NCBI GenBank assembly: GCA_900769875.1
Contig: CAAGII010000084.1
Location: 1-64,000, forward strand
Reading direction: 5' to 3'
Length of the DNA: 64,000 bases
Source: Clostridia bacterium
Lineage (GTDB): Bacteria; Bacillota; Clostridia; Christensenellales; Aristaeellaceae
Part shown: positions 43,587-53,277 of the stretch, one piece after another
How positions within the stretch are numbered: the first letter of the stretch is position 1
Layout of the letters: every line of letters starts with the position of its first letter
The notes under the pieces: model-generated
Told to the model about the DNA's origin: nothing
Databases searched by the model: none
Seen by the model: only the letters and a program-made list of their open reading frames with translations
Made by a program: the position numbers and the translations under genes

Positions 43587-44930
43587 TTACTTCTTTGCCG
43601 CTGCCTGTGCCTGCTTGCGGCGGGTGGTAATCACTTTCTTGCCCATACGGAAGCTCTGCGTCAGCTTGCGCTTGGCAGGGCACACAAAGGTGCATACGCC
43701 GCATTCCATGCAGTTCATCAGGCCGATCTTCTCGGCGTCTTCCACACGGTCGTTGCGCAGCAGCGCATCCATTTTGGCGGGCAGCAGCTTCATGGGGCAT
43801 GCATGCATGCAGCGGCCACAGCGTATGCAGGCAGATTCTTCCGGCTCAGCAGCCTCGCGTCCGAGAACGAGGATACCGGAGCAGCCCTTGGTGACAGGTA
43901 TATCGGTGCGGTTAATCGCCATGCCCATCATCGGGCCGCCGGAGATCAGCTTTTTCGCGCCGCTCTGCACGCCTCCGCAGGCGTCAAGCAGCATTTCGAT
44001 GGGCGTGCCGATGCGCACACGGAAGTTGTTGGGATTCTGCACCAGTCCGCCCACCGTGGTGATGCGATCCACAATCGGACGTCCCTCACGGATGGCCTGA
44101 TCGATCGCATACACCGTACCCACGTTGCACACAACGCAGCCGACGTCCAGCGGCAGACCGCCATTGGGCACCATACGGCGCGTGATGGCATACACCAGCT
44201 GCTTCTCACCGCCCTGCGGATAACGAACCGGCAGGGGCTGCACACGGATGCCGTCCGTTTTCGCGGCAGCGGCCTGCAGCGCGGCGATCGCGTCGGGCTT
44301 GTTGTCCTCAACGCCAATCACGGCTTCCTTGACGTCAAAGGCAAGCATCAGAAGGCGGAGGCCGTCGATAATCTCGGCAGGCTTCTCCAGCATCAGGCGA
44401 TGGTCAGCCGTCAGATACGGTTCGCATTCCGCGCCGTTGATAATCAGCTTTTCAATCACCTTGCCGGGAGCCGGGGTCAGCTTGACATGGGTCGGGAAGG
44501 TCGCGCCGCCAAGACCCACGATACCGGCTCCGCGGACAATCGCCTGCACCTCCTGAGGCGTCAGCGTTTCCGGATGCTCGGCAGGATGCAGCTCGCACCA
44601 TGTGTCCTGAAAATCGTTCTCAATGACGATGGCCGGGCTGGTGCCGCCATTGGCGAGCGGACAGGTGGCAATATCCACCACCGTGCCGGAAACAGAGGCA
44701 TGCACAGGCGCGGAGACGAAGCCGCCGGCCTCGCCGATCACCTGTCCCATCCGAACCTTATCGCCCTTCTGCACCACCGCCTTGGCAGGCGCACCGATAT
44801 GCTGGCTGAGCGGGATCACCACACGGGGAGGCGCCGGCAGTTCGACAATGGGGTTTCCGCCATTCAGAGCCTTACCGCCCACGCCCTCATGCGGATGGAT
44901 ACCGCCGGGAAACATACGATTACCAAACAC
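43587..44930 (-). CDS. rnfC: Rnf complex subunit C
   Basis: 447-residue peripheral subunit that exchanges electrons with NAD. Order of parts: N-terminal GGIHPHEG, a biotinyl-like domain with HASVSGTV, the NADH/FMN domain with GLGGATFPTHVKL and NGAECEPYLTADHRLM, and two ferredoxin motifs, CIRCGRCMHACP and CMECGVCTFVCP. The start is GTG at 44930, ten bases after GGGGG. It is the first gene of the operon. Confidence 0.94.
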   Translation of the reverse strand: MFGNRMFPGGIHPHEGVGGKALNGGNPIVELPAPPRVVIPLSQHIGAPAKAVVQKGDKVRMGQVIGEAGGFVSAPVHASVSGTVVDIATCPLANGGTSPAIVIENDFQDTWCELHPAEHPETLTPQEVQAIVRGAGIVGLGGATFPTHVKLTPAPGKVIEKLIINGAECEPYLTADHRLMLEKPAEIIDGLRLLMLAFDVKEAVIGVEDNKPDAIAALQAAAAKTDGIRVQPLPVRYPQGGEKQLVYAITRRMVPNGGLPLDVGCVVCNVGTVYAIDQAIREGRPIVDRITTVGGLVQNPNNFRVRIGTPIEMLLDACGGVQSGAKKLISGGPMMGMAINRTDIPVTKGCSGILVLGREAAEPEESACIRCGRCMHACPMKLLPAKMDALLRNDRVEDAEKIGLMNCMECGVCTFVCPAKRKLTQSFRMGKKVITTRRKQAQAAAKK

Positions 44931-45045
44931 GGATCATGGTCCCCCTTCCATGAATATAGAAGATGCTCAGACGCAGGGCAGTGAAGCCGCCTCAGCGCCA
45001 ACGCCCGCCGCGTCAGACAGACGGACGGAATGATACACAACCGCT

Positions 45046-45051
45046 ATTATA
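45046..45051 (-). promoter_or_regulatory. Possible -10 box for the rnf operon
   Basis: TATAAT preceded by TGC (extended -10) on the minus strand, 116 bases before rnfC. No good -35 box is seen at 17 bases, so confidence is low. Confidence 0.4.
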
Positions 45052-45120
45052 GCATACATTGCAGGTTTCGTACAGCAGTATTTTCAAAACCTGATAAATT
45101 TTCATCAAACACCAGCTTCG

Positions 45121-46851
45121 TTACAGCCCCTGTTTGCCGCTCTCAAGCCGTCTGCGGTAGGCTGCGGCCTGATTCAGCATGTGGTCGGCATGGCTTTTTG
45201 CGCTGTCGTCAACTCCGCTGGAACCGCCAAGCATGCGCGCCACCTCGTTTGTTCGCTCATCGCGTGTCAGCATGCGCACACGGGTGTGGGTGCGTCCATC
45301 CTCCACCTGCTTTTCCACCAGCAGCTGATGTGCCGCCATCGCCGCAATCTGGGGCAAATGCGTCACGCACAGCACCTGTCTAAACGAGGCGATTGCCGCC
45401 ATCTTCTCCGCAACGACCTGCGCCATGCGCCCGGAAATGCCGGTGTCAATCTCATCGAACACCATGCAGCCGACCCCGCCCTTCTCCGCCTCCAAGGTCT
45501 TGACGGCAAGCATCAGGCGGGAAAGCTCACCGCCCGAAGCGATCCTGGACAATGGCTTCAGCGGCTCGCCGGGATTGGGAGAAATCATGAACTGTACGCT
45601 GTCATCGCCATACAGCTGGGGCATCAGCTGCTTTCCTTCAGGCCGCGCCGCAAAGGATACCTTGAACACGGTCTTTTCCATGCCAAGGTCGCAGAGCTGA
45701 CCCATCATCCGCTCCTCAAATTGCGTTGCGAGCGCTGTGCGGCTTTCGGTCAGCTGCCGCGCGAGCGAACGGTATTGCTGGAGCAGCTTCTTGTCCTCCT
45801 GCGCCATCGCCGCAACCTGCTTGTCCATGGTGGCAAAGTTGTCGTACTCCTCCTGCATTCGCTCCTGCGAAGCGAGCACAGCCTCTACAGTATCGCCGTA
45901 TTTGCGCTCCATACGGCGGATCAGATCCAGTCTGTCCTCCACCTGCTGAGCGCGCCTTGGATCAAAATCCGCCTTCTCAAGCAACGCATGAAGCTCGTAG
46001 CCGATTTCCTCCAGCTCATAGTAGGCGGCCTCTGCCCGCCCGGCAAGGCTTCCAAATTCATCCCCGATGCGGCTGATGGGACGCAGCCCGTCCACAGCCT
46101 GCTTCAGACGCGAGAGGATGCTCTCACCCTCGCCTGCCGCGACCGCCTCATAGGCTGTCTGCAGCGCTACGTTGATTTTTTCGGCGTTTCGGTAGCGTTC
46201 CTTTTCCCGCGTCAGAGTTTCCTCCTCGCCCACCTTCAGCCTGGCCTTTCCGAGCTCCTCAAGGCTTTTTTGAAGCTGCTCCATGCGGTATTGCTTCTGT
46301 TCGTTTTCCTTCACCAAGTGCGCATACTGCCTGTGCTTGGCGATGAAGCGCTGATAAGCGTCCGCCACACCCTGCAAAAGCGCCTGATGCGCTTCGTCGC
46401 CGCTCGCGTCAAGAAAACGAAGGTGGAAGCGCGCATCCATCAGGAACTGATGCTCATGCTGTCCATGCACATCCATCAGCAGCGCCGACAGCTCGCGCAG
46501 CGCAGAGAGCGGCATCACAACGCCGCAAATGCGGCAAAGGTTGCGTCCGCTGCGACTGATCTCGCGATACAGCGTGACCAGCTCTCCCTCGCATTCAATC
46601 TGCTGCGCGGACAGAAACGCCTGAACCTCTGTGGAATCAGCCGCGTCAAAGACAGCCTCCACCACTGCTTTCTCCGTGCCGGTACGGATGATGTCACGAT
46701 CCGCGCGTCCGCCAAGGACAAGGTTTACCGCATCCACAATGATGGATTTGCCCGCGCCCGTTTCGCCTGTCAGTACATGCAGACCTTCCTTGAATTCAAG
46801 CGTCAGCTGCTCAATCAGGGCAATGTTCTGCATCCTCAGCGATAGGATCAC
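45121..46851 (-). CDS. recN: DNA repair protein RecN
   Basis: SMC-like ATPase that gathers broken DNA ends. The 576 residues include Walker A GETGAGKS (29-36), a long coiled coil (about 160-370), the signature SRIASGGELSRLMLA, Walker B MVFDEIDTGISG and the late CVTHLPQIAA. The start is GTG at 46851, which keeps the typical first strand ILSLRMQNIALIE. It lies 11 bases after argR, the usual partner. Confidence 0.96.
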   Translation of the reverse strand: MILSLRMQNIALIEQLTLEFKEGLHVLTGETGAGKSIIVDAVNLVLGGRADRDIIRTGTEKAVVEAVFDAADSTEVQAFLSAQQIECEGELVTLYREISRSGRNLCRICGVVMPLSALRELSALLMDVHGQHEHQFLMDARFHLRFLDASGDEAHQALLQGVADAYQRFIAKHRQYAHLVKENEQKQYRMEQLQKSLEELGKARLKVGEEETLTREKERYRNAEKINVALQTAYEAVAAGEGESILSRLKQAVDGLRPISRIGDEFGSLAGRAEAAYYELEEIGYELHALLEKADFDPRRAQQVEDRLDLIRRMERKYGDTVEAVLASQERMQEEYDNFATMDKQVAAMAQEDKKLLQQYRSLARQLTESRTALATQFEERMMGQLCDLGMEKTVFKVSFAARPEGKQLMPQLYGDDSVQFMISPNPGEPLKPLSRIASGGELSRLMLAVKTLEAEKGGVGCMVFDEIDTGISGRMAQVVAEKMAAIASFRQVLCVTHLPQIAAMAAHQLLVEKQVEDGRTHTRVRMLTRDERTNEVARMLGGSSGVDDSAKSHADHMLNQAAAYRRRLESGKQGL

Positions 46852-46862
46852 GCACGTTCACC

Positions 46863-47330
46863 TCACTTGATCATGTCCTGAATGCGGCGCTTGATCAGCA
46901 TGCCGTCCTCCGGTGTGCGCACCACCATGAAGATGGTGTTGTCGCCCGCAATGGTGCCCAGCGCCTCCGGCCAGGCCATGCCGTCCAGCGCCTCGCCCGC
47001 CACACCGGCGGAGCCTGCCAGCGTCTTGACCACCACCATATTTCCGGCGCAGTCCACCTCAAGCAGCGATTCGGTCAGAATACGGCTCAGGCGCGATGTG
47101 TGATCGTTCTCGCCACGCTCCGCGTCCGTACGGTAGGGCGCGGCGTACTTGCTGACGCCGCTGGGCGTCATGACCTTCATCAGGCGAAGCTCCTTGATAT
47201 CGCGGCTCACCGTTGCCTGCGTCACATGGATATTCCTTGCGCGCAGCGCCGCGGCAAGCTCCTCCTGCGTCTCCACATCCCTTGTTTGAATCACGTCAAG
47301 GATGGCTTTTTGGCGCGTTGATTTCATCAT
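46863..47330 (-). CDS. argR: Arginine repressor ArgR/AhrC
   Basis: 155-residue regulator. The winged-helix DNA-binding domain (about 1-70) has KSTRQKAILDVI, TQEELAAALRARN and VTQATVSRDIKELRL; the C-terminal oligomerisation and arginine-binding domain ends with GTIAGDNTIFMVVRTPEDG. The start at 47330 follows AGGAG. It is placed between nadK and recN as in many Bacillota. argH, a likely target, is in this window. Confidence 0.95.
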   Translation of the reverse strand: MMKSTRQKAILDVIQTRDVETQEELAAALRARNIHVTQATVSRDIKELRLMKVMTPSGVSKYAAPYRTDAERGENDHTSRLSRILTESLLEVDCAGNMVVVKTLAGSAGVAGEALDGMAWPEALGTIAGDNTIFMVVRTPEDGMLIKRRIQDMIK

Positions 47331-47347
47331 GCTTTTCTCCTTGCTTG

Positions 47348-48187
47348 TCAGCAGCTCCACTCTACCAGCTTCTTGCGTACCACATCGAAGAAACGGTTTT
47401 CATGCAACCGTACCAGCTTGACAGACTGGGACGCGCGTCGGATTTCCACCGTCTGCCCTGCCTGGAGCAGCGCGCAGTTTTGCCCGTCCACCTCCAGACT
47501 TGCGGTCATCTGCTCGTCTGTTTCCAGCTCAAGCCGGATGACCGAGCTGCCCGGAACCACAGTCGGCCTGTGCTGCAGACTGTGAGCGCACACCGGTGTG
47601 ATGACCATGCAGTCGACATGCGGTGCGATGATCGGCCCGCCCGCCGAGAGCGAATAGCCTGTGGAGCCTGTGGGCGTGGCAACAATGACGCCATCGGCAA
47701 GCGATTTCCCCGTTTCCTCGCCGTCCACGACTGTACGCACGGTGATGAGCCGTGCATAGCCGCCACGGCTGATCACCGCGTCGTTCAGCGCATGCCATGC
47801 TCCAAGACCTGCGACGCGGACGTCGAGCATGGCTCGCTCATCAATGGCATATTCGCCCGAGAGGAGCGCCTTCAGCGCGTCCTCCAGCAGCTCCGGCTCT
47901 GTTTCCGTCAGGAAGCCCATGCGCCCAAGATTGATGCCAAGCAGCGGTACGTCGCCCCGGATGGAGAACTGCGCCGCTCTGAGCAGGGTACCATCGCCGC
48001 CCAGCGCGAGATAGGCATCCGGCGCCGTATCCGTCTGATTCATCACGGTGCAGCCGGAAATGCGGCGCGCCACGTCCTCCTCGCACAGTACCTGAACGCC
48101 CGCCTCCAGGAGATATGCGGTCGTCCGCTGGGCAAACACCATCGCCTCAGCCCGTGCCGAAGGCACGATCAGTCCGATTGCCTGCAT
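47348..48187 (-). CDS. nadK: NAD kinase
   Basis: 279-residue enzyme that makes NADP from NAD and ATP or polyphosphate. Motifs: LALGGDGTLLRAAQ, LLGINLGRMGFLTE, the NDAV segment HALNDAVISR, and TPTGSTGYSLSAGGPII. The ATG at 48187 gives the family start QAIGLIVPSA. It lies 17 bases before argR. Confidence 0.95.
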   Translation of the reverse strand: MQAIGLIVPSARAEAMVFAQRTTAYLLEAGVQVLCEEDVARRISGCTVMNQTDTAPDAYLALGGDGTLLRAAQFSIRGDVPLLGINLGRMGFLTETEPELLEDALKALLSGEYAIDERAMLDVRVAGLGAWHALNDAVISRGGYARLITVRTVVDGEETGKSLADGVIVATPTGSTGYSLSAGGPIIAPHVDCMVITPVCAHSLQHRPTVVPGSSVIRLELETDEQMTASLEVDGQNCALLQAGQTVEIRRASQSVKLVRLHENRFFDVVRKKLVEWSC

Positions 48188-48213
48188 CCCACTCACTTCC
48201 TCATCGATGTTTT

Positions 48214-48699
48214 TCAGGGGCGCACACGCTTGTAGAAGCACAGTGCGTTCTCGCGTCCGATATACTTCCCGTACTGATCGCAGATCGCGTACCCGTGCCG
48301 GAGATAAAAATCCACTGCATGCGGATTGGTTCTGCGGGTCTCCAGCTGAACTGCGTCGTAGCCAAAGCCCGCCGCATACTGCTCCAGAGCCTCTATCAGC
48401 CTCGAGGCCACGCCGGAATGGTTCGGATAGGCAAAGACACGCTTGATTTCTGCGATCGTAGCCGTCATGGGGCGTAGCCCGGCGCAGCCCATCGGCCTGT
48501 CACCGATGTAGGCGACAAGGAACACGCTGCGGGGCTGCAGTACATCCTCGGCGATAAAGCCCGACGCGGCTGAGTGCCCGGTTATGCCCCTGAGCGTATC
48601 GCTGAGCTCGGCAATCAGATGCTGTGCGTCATCGCAGCGGACGTCGACAGCGCGGATTTCGACCTCTCCGTTTGTCCGTACTTCCGTCATCCTGCTCAC
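48214..48699 (-). CDS. GNAT-family N-acetyltransferase
   Basis: 161-residue acetyltransferase with the GNAT pattern: VAYIGDRPMGCAGLRP, AEIKRVFAYPNHSGVASRLIEAL (acetyl-CoA loop, in altered form without the usual RxxGxG spacing) and NPHAVDFYLRHGY. The substrate is unknown. It is inserted between tlyA and nadK, which are neighbours in many relatives, and overlaps tlyA by four bases (GTGA). Confidence 0.83.
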   Translation of the reverse strand: MSRMTEVRTNGEVEIRAVDVRCDDAQHLIAELSDTLRGITGHSAASGFIAEDVLQPRSVFLVAYIGDRPMGCAGLRPMTATIAEIKRVFAYPNHSGVASRLIEALEQYAAGFGYDAVQLETRRTNPHAVDFYLRHGYAICDQYGKYIGRENALCFYKRVRP

Positions 48700-49511
48700 G
48701 CTTTCTTCATCTGCTCATGCGCAGTCCTGACAAGATGATGGATGACCTCGTCCGTACAGGGTTCATCCTCATATTTTCTGATGGTAATCATCCCAAGAAA
48801 CTCAATGTTTCCCTTTTGTCCGGTGATGGGCGAATAATCCAGCTTCTGCACCTGCCAGCCCTGCTGCGCACAATCATCGCGTATCGTGCGCAGCACTTCC
48901 TCATGCAGCGAGGCTTCACGGACAATGCCGTTCTTCCCTACCTTGCCCTTGCCGACCTCAAACTGCGGCTTGATCAGCGTATAGAAAACGCCCTCGTCTC
49001 CCATCAGTCGGATGGCTACCGGGATAATCAACCGGATGGAGATAAAGCTGACGTCCATCACCGTGACAGTCGGATGCAGCGGCAGCATGTCCTCTGTCAG
49101 ATCGCGGGCATTGGTGCGCTCCATCAGCGTCACCCGTTCGTCATTGCGCAGACCCCAGTCGAATTGCCCATAGCCGACGTCAATGGCATAGACATGGCTC
49201 GCGCCGCTGCGCAGGCATACATCGGTGAAGCCACCGGTCGCACAGCCGATGTCCATGCATACCTTGTCCTTCAGATCCGCGCCAAAGGATGCAATCGCCT
49301 TCTCAAGCTTCAGGCCGCCGCGCCCCACAAAGGGATGCGCCTTGCCGCGCACATGCAGATCATCCTCCGGTCTGACCTGCTCGGACGCCTTGTTGACCTT
49401 GTTCTCACCAATGTACACCATGCCTGCCATGATGGTTGCCTGAGCCTTTTCGCGGCTCTCACAAAGCCCCCTCGCCACCAGTGCCACATCCACACGCTGC
49501 TTGTCGCTCAT
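48696..49511 (-). CDS. tlyA: TlyA-family rRNA 2'-O-methyltransferase / S4-domain protein
   Basis: 271-residue protein with an N-terminal S4 RNA-binding domain (MSDKQRVDVALVARGL to about 65) and a FtsJ-type methyltransferase domain with GRGGLKLEKAI, the SAM motif DIGCATGGFTD, and MDVSFISI, VKPQFE-like IKPQFEVGKG. In some bacteria it methylates 16S and 23S rRNA. The ATG at 49511 overlaps the dxs stop by four bases. Confidence 0.94.
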   Translation of the reverse strand: MSDKQRVDVALVARGLCESREKAQATIMAGMVYIGENKVNKASEQVRPEDDLHVRGKAHPFVGRGGLKLEKAIASFGADLKDKVCMDIGCATGGFTDVCLRSGASHVYAIDVGYGQFDWGLRNDERVTLMERTNARDLTEDMLPLHPTVTVMDVSFISIRLIIPVAIRLMGDEGVFYTLIKPQFEVGKGKVGKNGIVREASLHEEVLRTIRDDCAQQGWQVQKLDYSPITGQKGNIEFLGMITIRKYEDEPCTDEVIHHLVRTAHEQMKKA

Positions 49512-51379
49512 GCTTGCTCCCTCAATATGCTTGTGATGTCCTTTGCCATCTGCTCGGGCACAAGCCCGATTTCCTTCAGCAGAAGGCTTCTGCTTCCATG
49601 GCGTACAAAGCGATCCGGCACGCCAAAGCAGCGGCGCGGCGGTTGCTGTCCATGCGCGATGCACCAGGCGGTCACATAGCTGCCAAAGCCTCCTGTCAGA
49701 ACATGCTCCTCGCAGGTAAACACCGGCATGCCCCCCAGCGACCGCAGCATGGGTTCGTCCAGCGGCTTGACCGTGGAGCAGTTCACCACGGCAGCGCTGA
49801 TACCGTCACTGCGCAGCATCGCCACCACATCCACAGCGCAAGTCACCATGGAGCCAACCGCAAGAATCGCGCAGTCTCTGCCGTCCTCAAGCGTTTCCCA
49901 TTTTCCGTGAGCATAGGCCGTATACGGGTACTGCTCCGACATATCGACACTGGCGCGCCCATAGCGGATCACACAGGGCATTTCCGCCTTCTGCGACCAC
50001 ACGATCATGGCGCGAAGCTCCTGCAAGTCACGGGGCGCGAGCACCGTCACATGGGGGATGGGGAGCAGGCTCGCCAGATCGAACACACCGTGATGGGTCT
50101 CGCCGTCCTCGCCCACCAGCCCCGCCCTGTCCAGAAGAATGGTAACCGGCAGCTTCTGCAGCGCAACATCATGAATCATCTGATCGAAGCTGCGCTGAAA
50201 AAACGAGGCATAGACGGCAAAATACGGCTTCATGCCGCCCGCCGCAAGGCCTGCCGCCATGGTGACGGCATGGGGCTCTGTAATGCCCACATCCATCACG
50301 CGCCTGGGGTGGCGCCGCTCGAACGCTGTCAGTCCCGTTCCGCTCATCATAGCGGCGGTGATGGTCACAATGCGCGGATCCTCATCGGCAAGCTCCGCCA
50401 GCGTTTCCGCAGCGACCGTGCCGAAGGACTTGATGGTCGACACCTTCCGCGCCTCGCCGGTTTCCGCATAGAAGGGGGCGACGCCATGAAAGTGCTCGGG
50501 CGTTGCCTCGGCTCTGTCATAGCCGTAGCCCTTGCGGGTCATGACATGGATGATGGTCGGTCCGTCCATTTCCTTGGTCATGCGGAGGACGTGCTCAAGG
50601 CTCTGGATATCGTGCCCGTCGATCGGCCCATAATAGTGGAAGCCAAGCGCGTCAAAGAATCCCTCATAGCCCTCGTTCAGGAAGATGGACTTGACCGAAT
50701 CCTTTGCCCAGTTGATGACGCGGTAGAGCGGCTTACCCACGATCGGTACGGACGGAAGGTGCGACTTTACCTTGCGCTTGGTGCTTGTCCAGCCCTTGCT
50801 GACGCGCAGCTCCGTCAGATGCCGCGACAGCGCGCCGACATTGCGCGAGATGGACATCTCATTGTCGTTGAGAACAACGATCAGCCGCGTCTTGGTATTG
50901 CCCGCGTCATTCAGCGCCTCATAGCACATGCCGCCGGTCAGCGCCCCGTCGCCCACCACCGCCACCACATGATGATGGAGACCCTTGAAATCGCGCGCAC
51001 GCGCCAAACCGAGCGCCGCCGAGATCGCGGTGGAGGAATGCCCTGTATCAAACACATCGTAGCAGCTTTCACCGCGCTTGGGAAATCCGCTCAGCCCGCC
51101 ATAGGAGCGCAGCGTTGCGAACTGTCCGTACCTCCCAGTCACGAGCTTGTGCACATAGGTCTGATGCCCCACATCGAACACGATCTGGTCCGTCGGCATA
51201 TCAAAAGCGCGGTGAAGCGCAAGCGTTAGCTCCACCACGCCCAGATTGGACGCGAGGTGGCCGCCGCGCTCGCTCACCGTCGTAATCAGCGTCTGTCGAA
51301 TCTCCTGCGCCAGTTCATTCAATTCCCGCAGTGTCATTTGCTTAAGATCCTGCGGCGACTTGATTTCCTCCAGCTTCAT
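49508..51379 (-). CDS. dxs: 1-deoxy-D-xylulose-5-phosphate synthase
   Basis: Thiamine-diphosphate enzyme that joins pyruvate and glyceraldehyde 3-phosphate, the first step of the MEP isoprenoid pathway. The 623 residues show GHLASNLGVVELT, VFDVGHQTYVHK, the ThDP motif VGDGALTGGMCYEALN to LNDNEMSIS, GFHYYGPIDGHD, and DVGITEPHAVTMAAG plus DRAGLVGEDGETHHG in the second half. The ATG at 51379 has GGAG seven bases upstream. Confidence 0.97.
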   Translation of the reverse strand: MKLEEIKSPQDLKQMTLRELNELAQEIRQTLITTVSERGGHLASNLGVVELTLALHRAFDMPTDQIVFDVGHQTYVHKLVTGRYGQFATLRSYGGLSGFPKRGESCYDVFDTGHSSTAISAALGLARARDFKGLHHHVVAVVGDGALTGGMCYEALNDAGNTKTRLIVVLNDNEMSISRNVGALSRHLTELRVSKGWTSTKRKVKSHLPSVPIVGKPLYRVINWAKDSVKSIFLNEGYEGFFDALGFHYYGPIDGHDIQSLEHVLRMTKEMDGPTIIHVMTRKGYGYDRAEATPEHFHGVAPFYAETGEARKVSTIKSFGTVAAETLAELADEDPRIVTITAAMMSGTGLTAFERRHPRRVMDVGITEPHAVTMAAGLAAGGMKPYFAVYASFFQRSFDQMIHDVALQKLPVTILLDRAGLVGEDGETHHGVFDLASLLPIPHVTVLAPRDLQELRAMIVWSQKAEMPCVIRYGRASVDMSEQYPYTAYAHGKWETLEDGRDCAILAVGSMVTCAVDVVAMLRSDGISAAVVNCSTVKPLDEPMLRSLGGMPVFTCEEHVLTGGFGSYVTAWCIAHGQQPPRRCFGVPDRFVRHGSRSLLLKEIGLVPEQMAKDITSILREQA

Positions 51380-51401
51380 GCGTTCGCTCCGTTCTGCCTG
51401 T

Positions 51402-51407
51402 AGTATA
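51402..51407 (-). promoter_or_regulatory. Possible -10 box for dxs and downstream genes
   Basis: TATACT preceded by TGG on the minus strand, 22 bases before the dxs start. No convincing -35 box is seen. dxs may also be read through from upstream. Confidence 0.35.
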
Positions 51408-51423
51408 CCATCTGTTCTGGTGG

Positions 51424-52017
51424 TTAACGAAACCAGTGCTTTGCCCATTTCCCGATCACGGGCACCTGAAAGCGCAGTCCCTGCCACGCCGCCTGCATCA
51501 GCCGATATCGCTGCAGGGTCAGCCACAGCAGCATGCCAGAATAGCAAAGCCAGCAAAGCAGCGTGACAAGATATCCAAGAATCGGTATCCATCCGATCAG
51601 CGTCGCTAACAGCCACAGTGCCGCCGCGAGCAGCAAATGAGCGGCGCGCAACAGCACGGACTGCACGCTGTTCCATCGGATGGCTCTACTGTCATGCTCC
51701 GTTTGCAGAAGAAACAGCGCAAGCAGAACGCTCATGGCGCTGAGCGCCGACGCAAGGCACACCGTGCGGTTTGTGGCAAGGACTTCCAGCTTCTGCGGCT
51801 GCGCAGCCTTGCCGCCCAGTGGCGAAGGATCGGGCTGCTTTGTATCCGGAGCCTCCTCGTCCATGTCAATCTGGGGCTCGATGTGCGTACGCCCGGCGCG
51901 TCTGCGGCGCTGATAGGTCTGCCCGCTTTCCTCCGCAGCCGCCTTGGGCGGGGCATAGGGCAGCGGATCGCGTACGTTTTCCGCCTCCGGCAGGGGGTAC
52001 GTGGTATATCGCTCCAT
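51424..52017 (-). CDS. Membrane protein, DUF4870/Tic20-like C-terminal domain
   Basis: 197 residues in two parts. The first 80 are polar and Pro/Arg-rich, without a signal peptide. Then come about three to four membrane segments (about 82-100, 119-137, 139-165), with a pattern like DUF4870 proteins: an N-terminal SVLLRAAHLLL helix, IGWIPILGYLVTLLCWL and a final helix followed by FQVPVIGKWA. The function is unknown. It lies 11 bases after ddl and 44 before dxs. Confidence 0.75.
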   Translation of the reverse strand: MERYTTYPLPEAENVRDPLPYAPPKAAAEESGQTYQRRRRAGRTHIEPQIDMDEEAPDTKQPDPSPLGGKAAQPQKLEVLATNRTVCLASALSAMSVLLALFLLQTEHDSRAIRWNSVQSVLLRAAHLLLAAALWLLATLIGWIPILGYLVTLLCWLCYSGMLLWLTLQRYRLMQAAWQGLRFQVPVIGKWAKHWFR

Positions 52018-52028
52018 ACGTCCTCCGC

Positions 52029-53261
52029 TCAGAGCCCCATGCCCTTTGTGCCAAGCTTCGCGCCCTTCGAGCCTTTCGCGCCGCCAAGCTGCACGCTTCT
52101 GAGGATGTCGGAGGTATAGGCGTAGTTGCGGCTGTTCTTGTCCTCATGGGCCCGAAGCGCATATTCCACCATCCGGTCGATCAGGGCAGTGTAGCGAAGC
52201 CCCTTGTTCTCCCAGAGGTAGAACGCCAGCGAGCCGGGGATCGTATTGATCTCCGTAATGAAGATCCTGTTCGACGCGCGGTCAAACATATAGTCGATGC
52301 GTACCACGCCCTTGCAGTCCATCATCCGGAAGATATCACAGCTGATCCCCTGGATTTCGTCGCGCAGGCTGTCCTCAATAGGCGCAGGGAGCACACGGCT
52401 CAGGCTTGCCATACCCTTGCTGCCGCCGCCGCTGGAAAGGTACTTGTCCTTGAAGTCCAGCATGTCATCGTTCAGGGCGGTGGTCGGCATTTCGATGGGC
52501 GAAGCCTCCACCTCGTCATCATAGCCAAGCACGGAGCAGTTCAGCTCCAGCGGGTGATCGAGCCCCTTTTCCACCAATACGCGGCGGTCGTATTCAAAGG
52601 CAAGCTCAAGCGAGTCGACCAGCTCCTCGCGGTCATTCGCGCGGCTCACGCCGATGGACGATCCCAGATTTGCTGGCTTGACAAACACGGGATAACCAAG
52701 CTGCTTTTCCACATCGTTCAGCACAGCCTCGCGATCCTTTTCCCAGCGGCTGCGAATGTACCATGTGTCGGGCAGCACAGGAAGACCCGCGCCGCGGAAG
52801 AACTGCTTCATCATGATTTTGTCCATACCGATGGCGCTGCCAGCCACACCGGTGGAGGTGTAGGGCAGATTGGCCATTTCGAGCATGCCCTGCAGCGTGC
52901 CATCCTCGCCGTTGAGCCCATGCATCACGATCACACACACCTGCATGCGCGCAGCAACGACCTGCTGCTGGCGATTGAGCAGCCCCTTGCCGGCACGGGT
53001 GGCAAGCAGCGCGCCGCTGCCTGACGCAGTATCCAGCTGTACCTGCTCCACGCCCTTCGTATCCGGCGAGAAGTGTTTGAAGGTCGCGATATCCCGCAGC
53101 GCCGGGCCGGTATACCACACGCCGTTATCGTGGATGTATACGGGAATCACATCATACCTGTCGGTGTTGACATGGTTCATCAGCTGCAACGCACTGATGA
53201 TGGCAACCTCACGCTCGCAGCTGCGGCTGCCGAAGATCACGCCAAGCTGAATCCTTTCCAT
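52029..53261 (-). CDS. ddl: D-alanine-D-alanine ligase family protein
   Basis: ATP-grasp ligase that makes the D-Ala-D-Ala end of the wall peptide. The 410 residues include the N-terminal SCEREVAIISALQ (catalytic Glu), HGLNGEDGTLQG, the ATP-grasp core PVFVKPANLGSSIGVS, the omega-loop LDFKDKYLS and EINTIPG at the metal site. The omega-loop Tyr is kept, which in this family favours D-Ala over D-lactate. It is about 50 residues longer than E. coli Ddl, in part from a Gly/Lys-rich tail. GGAGGG lies seven bases before the ATG. It follows the MurF-like gene by 16 bases. Confidence 0.9.
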   Translation of the reverse strand: MERIQLGVIFGSRSCEREVAIISALQLMNHVNTDRYDVIPVYIHDNGVWYTGPALRDIATFKHFSPDTKGVEQVQLDTASGSGALLATRAGKGLLNRQQQVVAARMQVCVIVMHGLNGEDGTLQGMLEMANLPYTSTGVAGSAIGMDKIMMKQFFRGAGLPVLPDTWYIRSRWEKDREAVLNDVEKQLGYPVFVKPANLGSSIGVSRANDREELVDSLELAFEYDRRVLVEKGLDHPLELNCSVLGYDDEVEASPIEMPTTALNDDMLDFKDKYLSSGGGSKGMASLSRVLPAPIEDSLRDEIQGISCDIFRMMDCKGVVRIDYMFDRASNRIFITEINTIPGSLAFYLWENKGLRYTALIDRMVEYALRAHEDKNSRNYAYTSDILRSVQLGGAKGSKGAKLGTKGMGL

Positions 53262-53277
53262 CGGAATGCCCTCCATG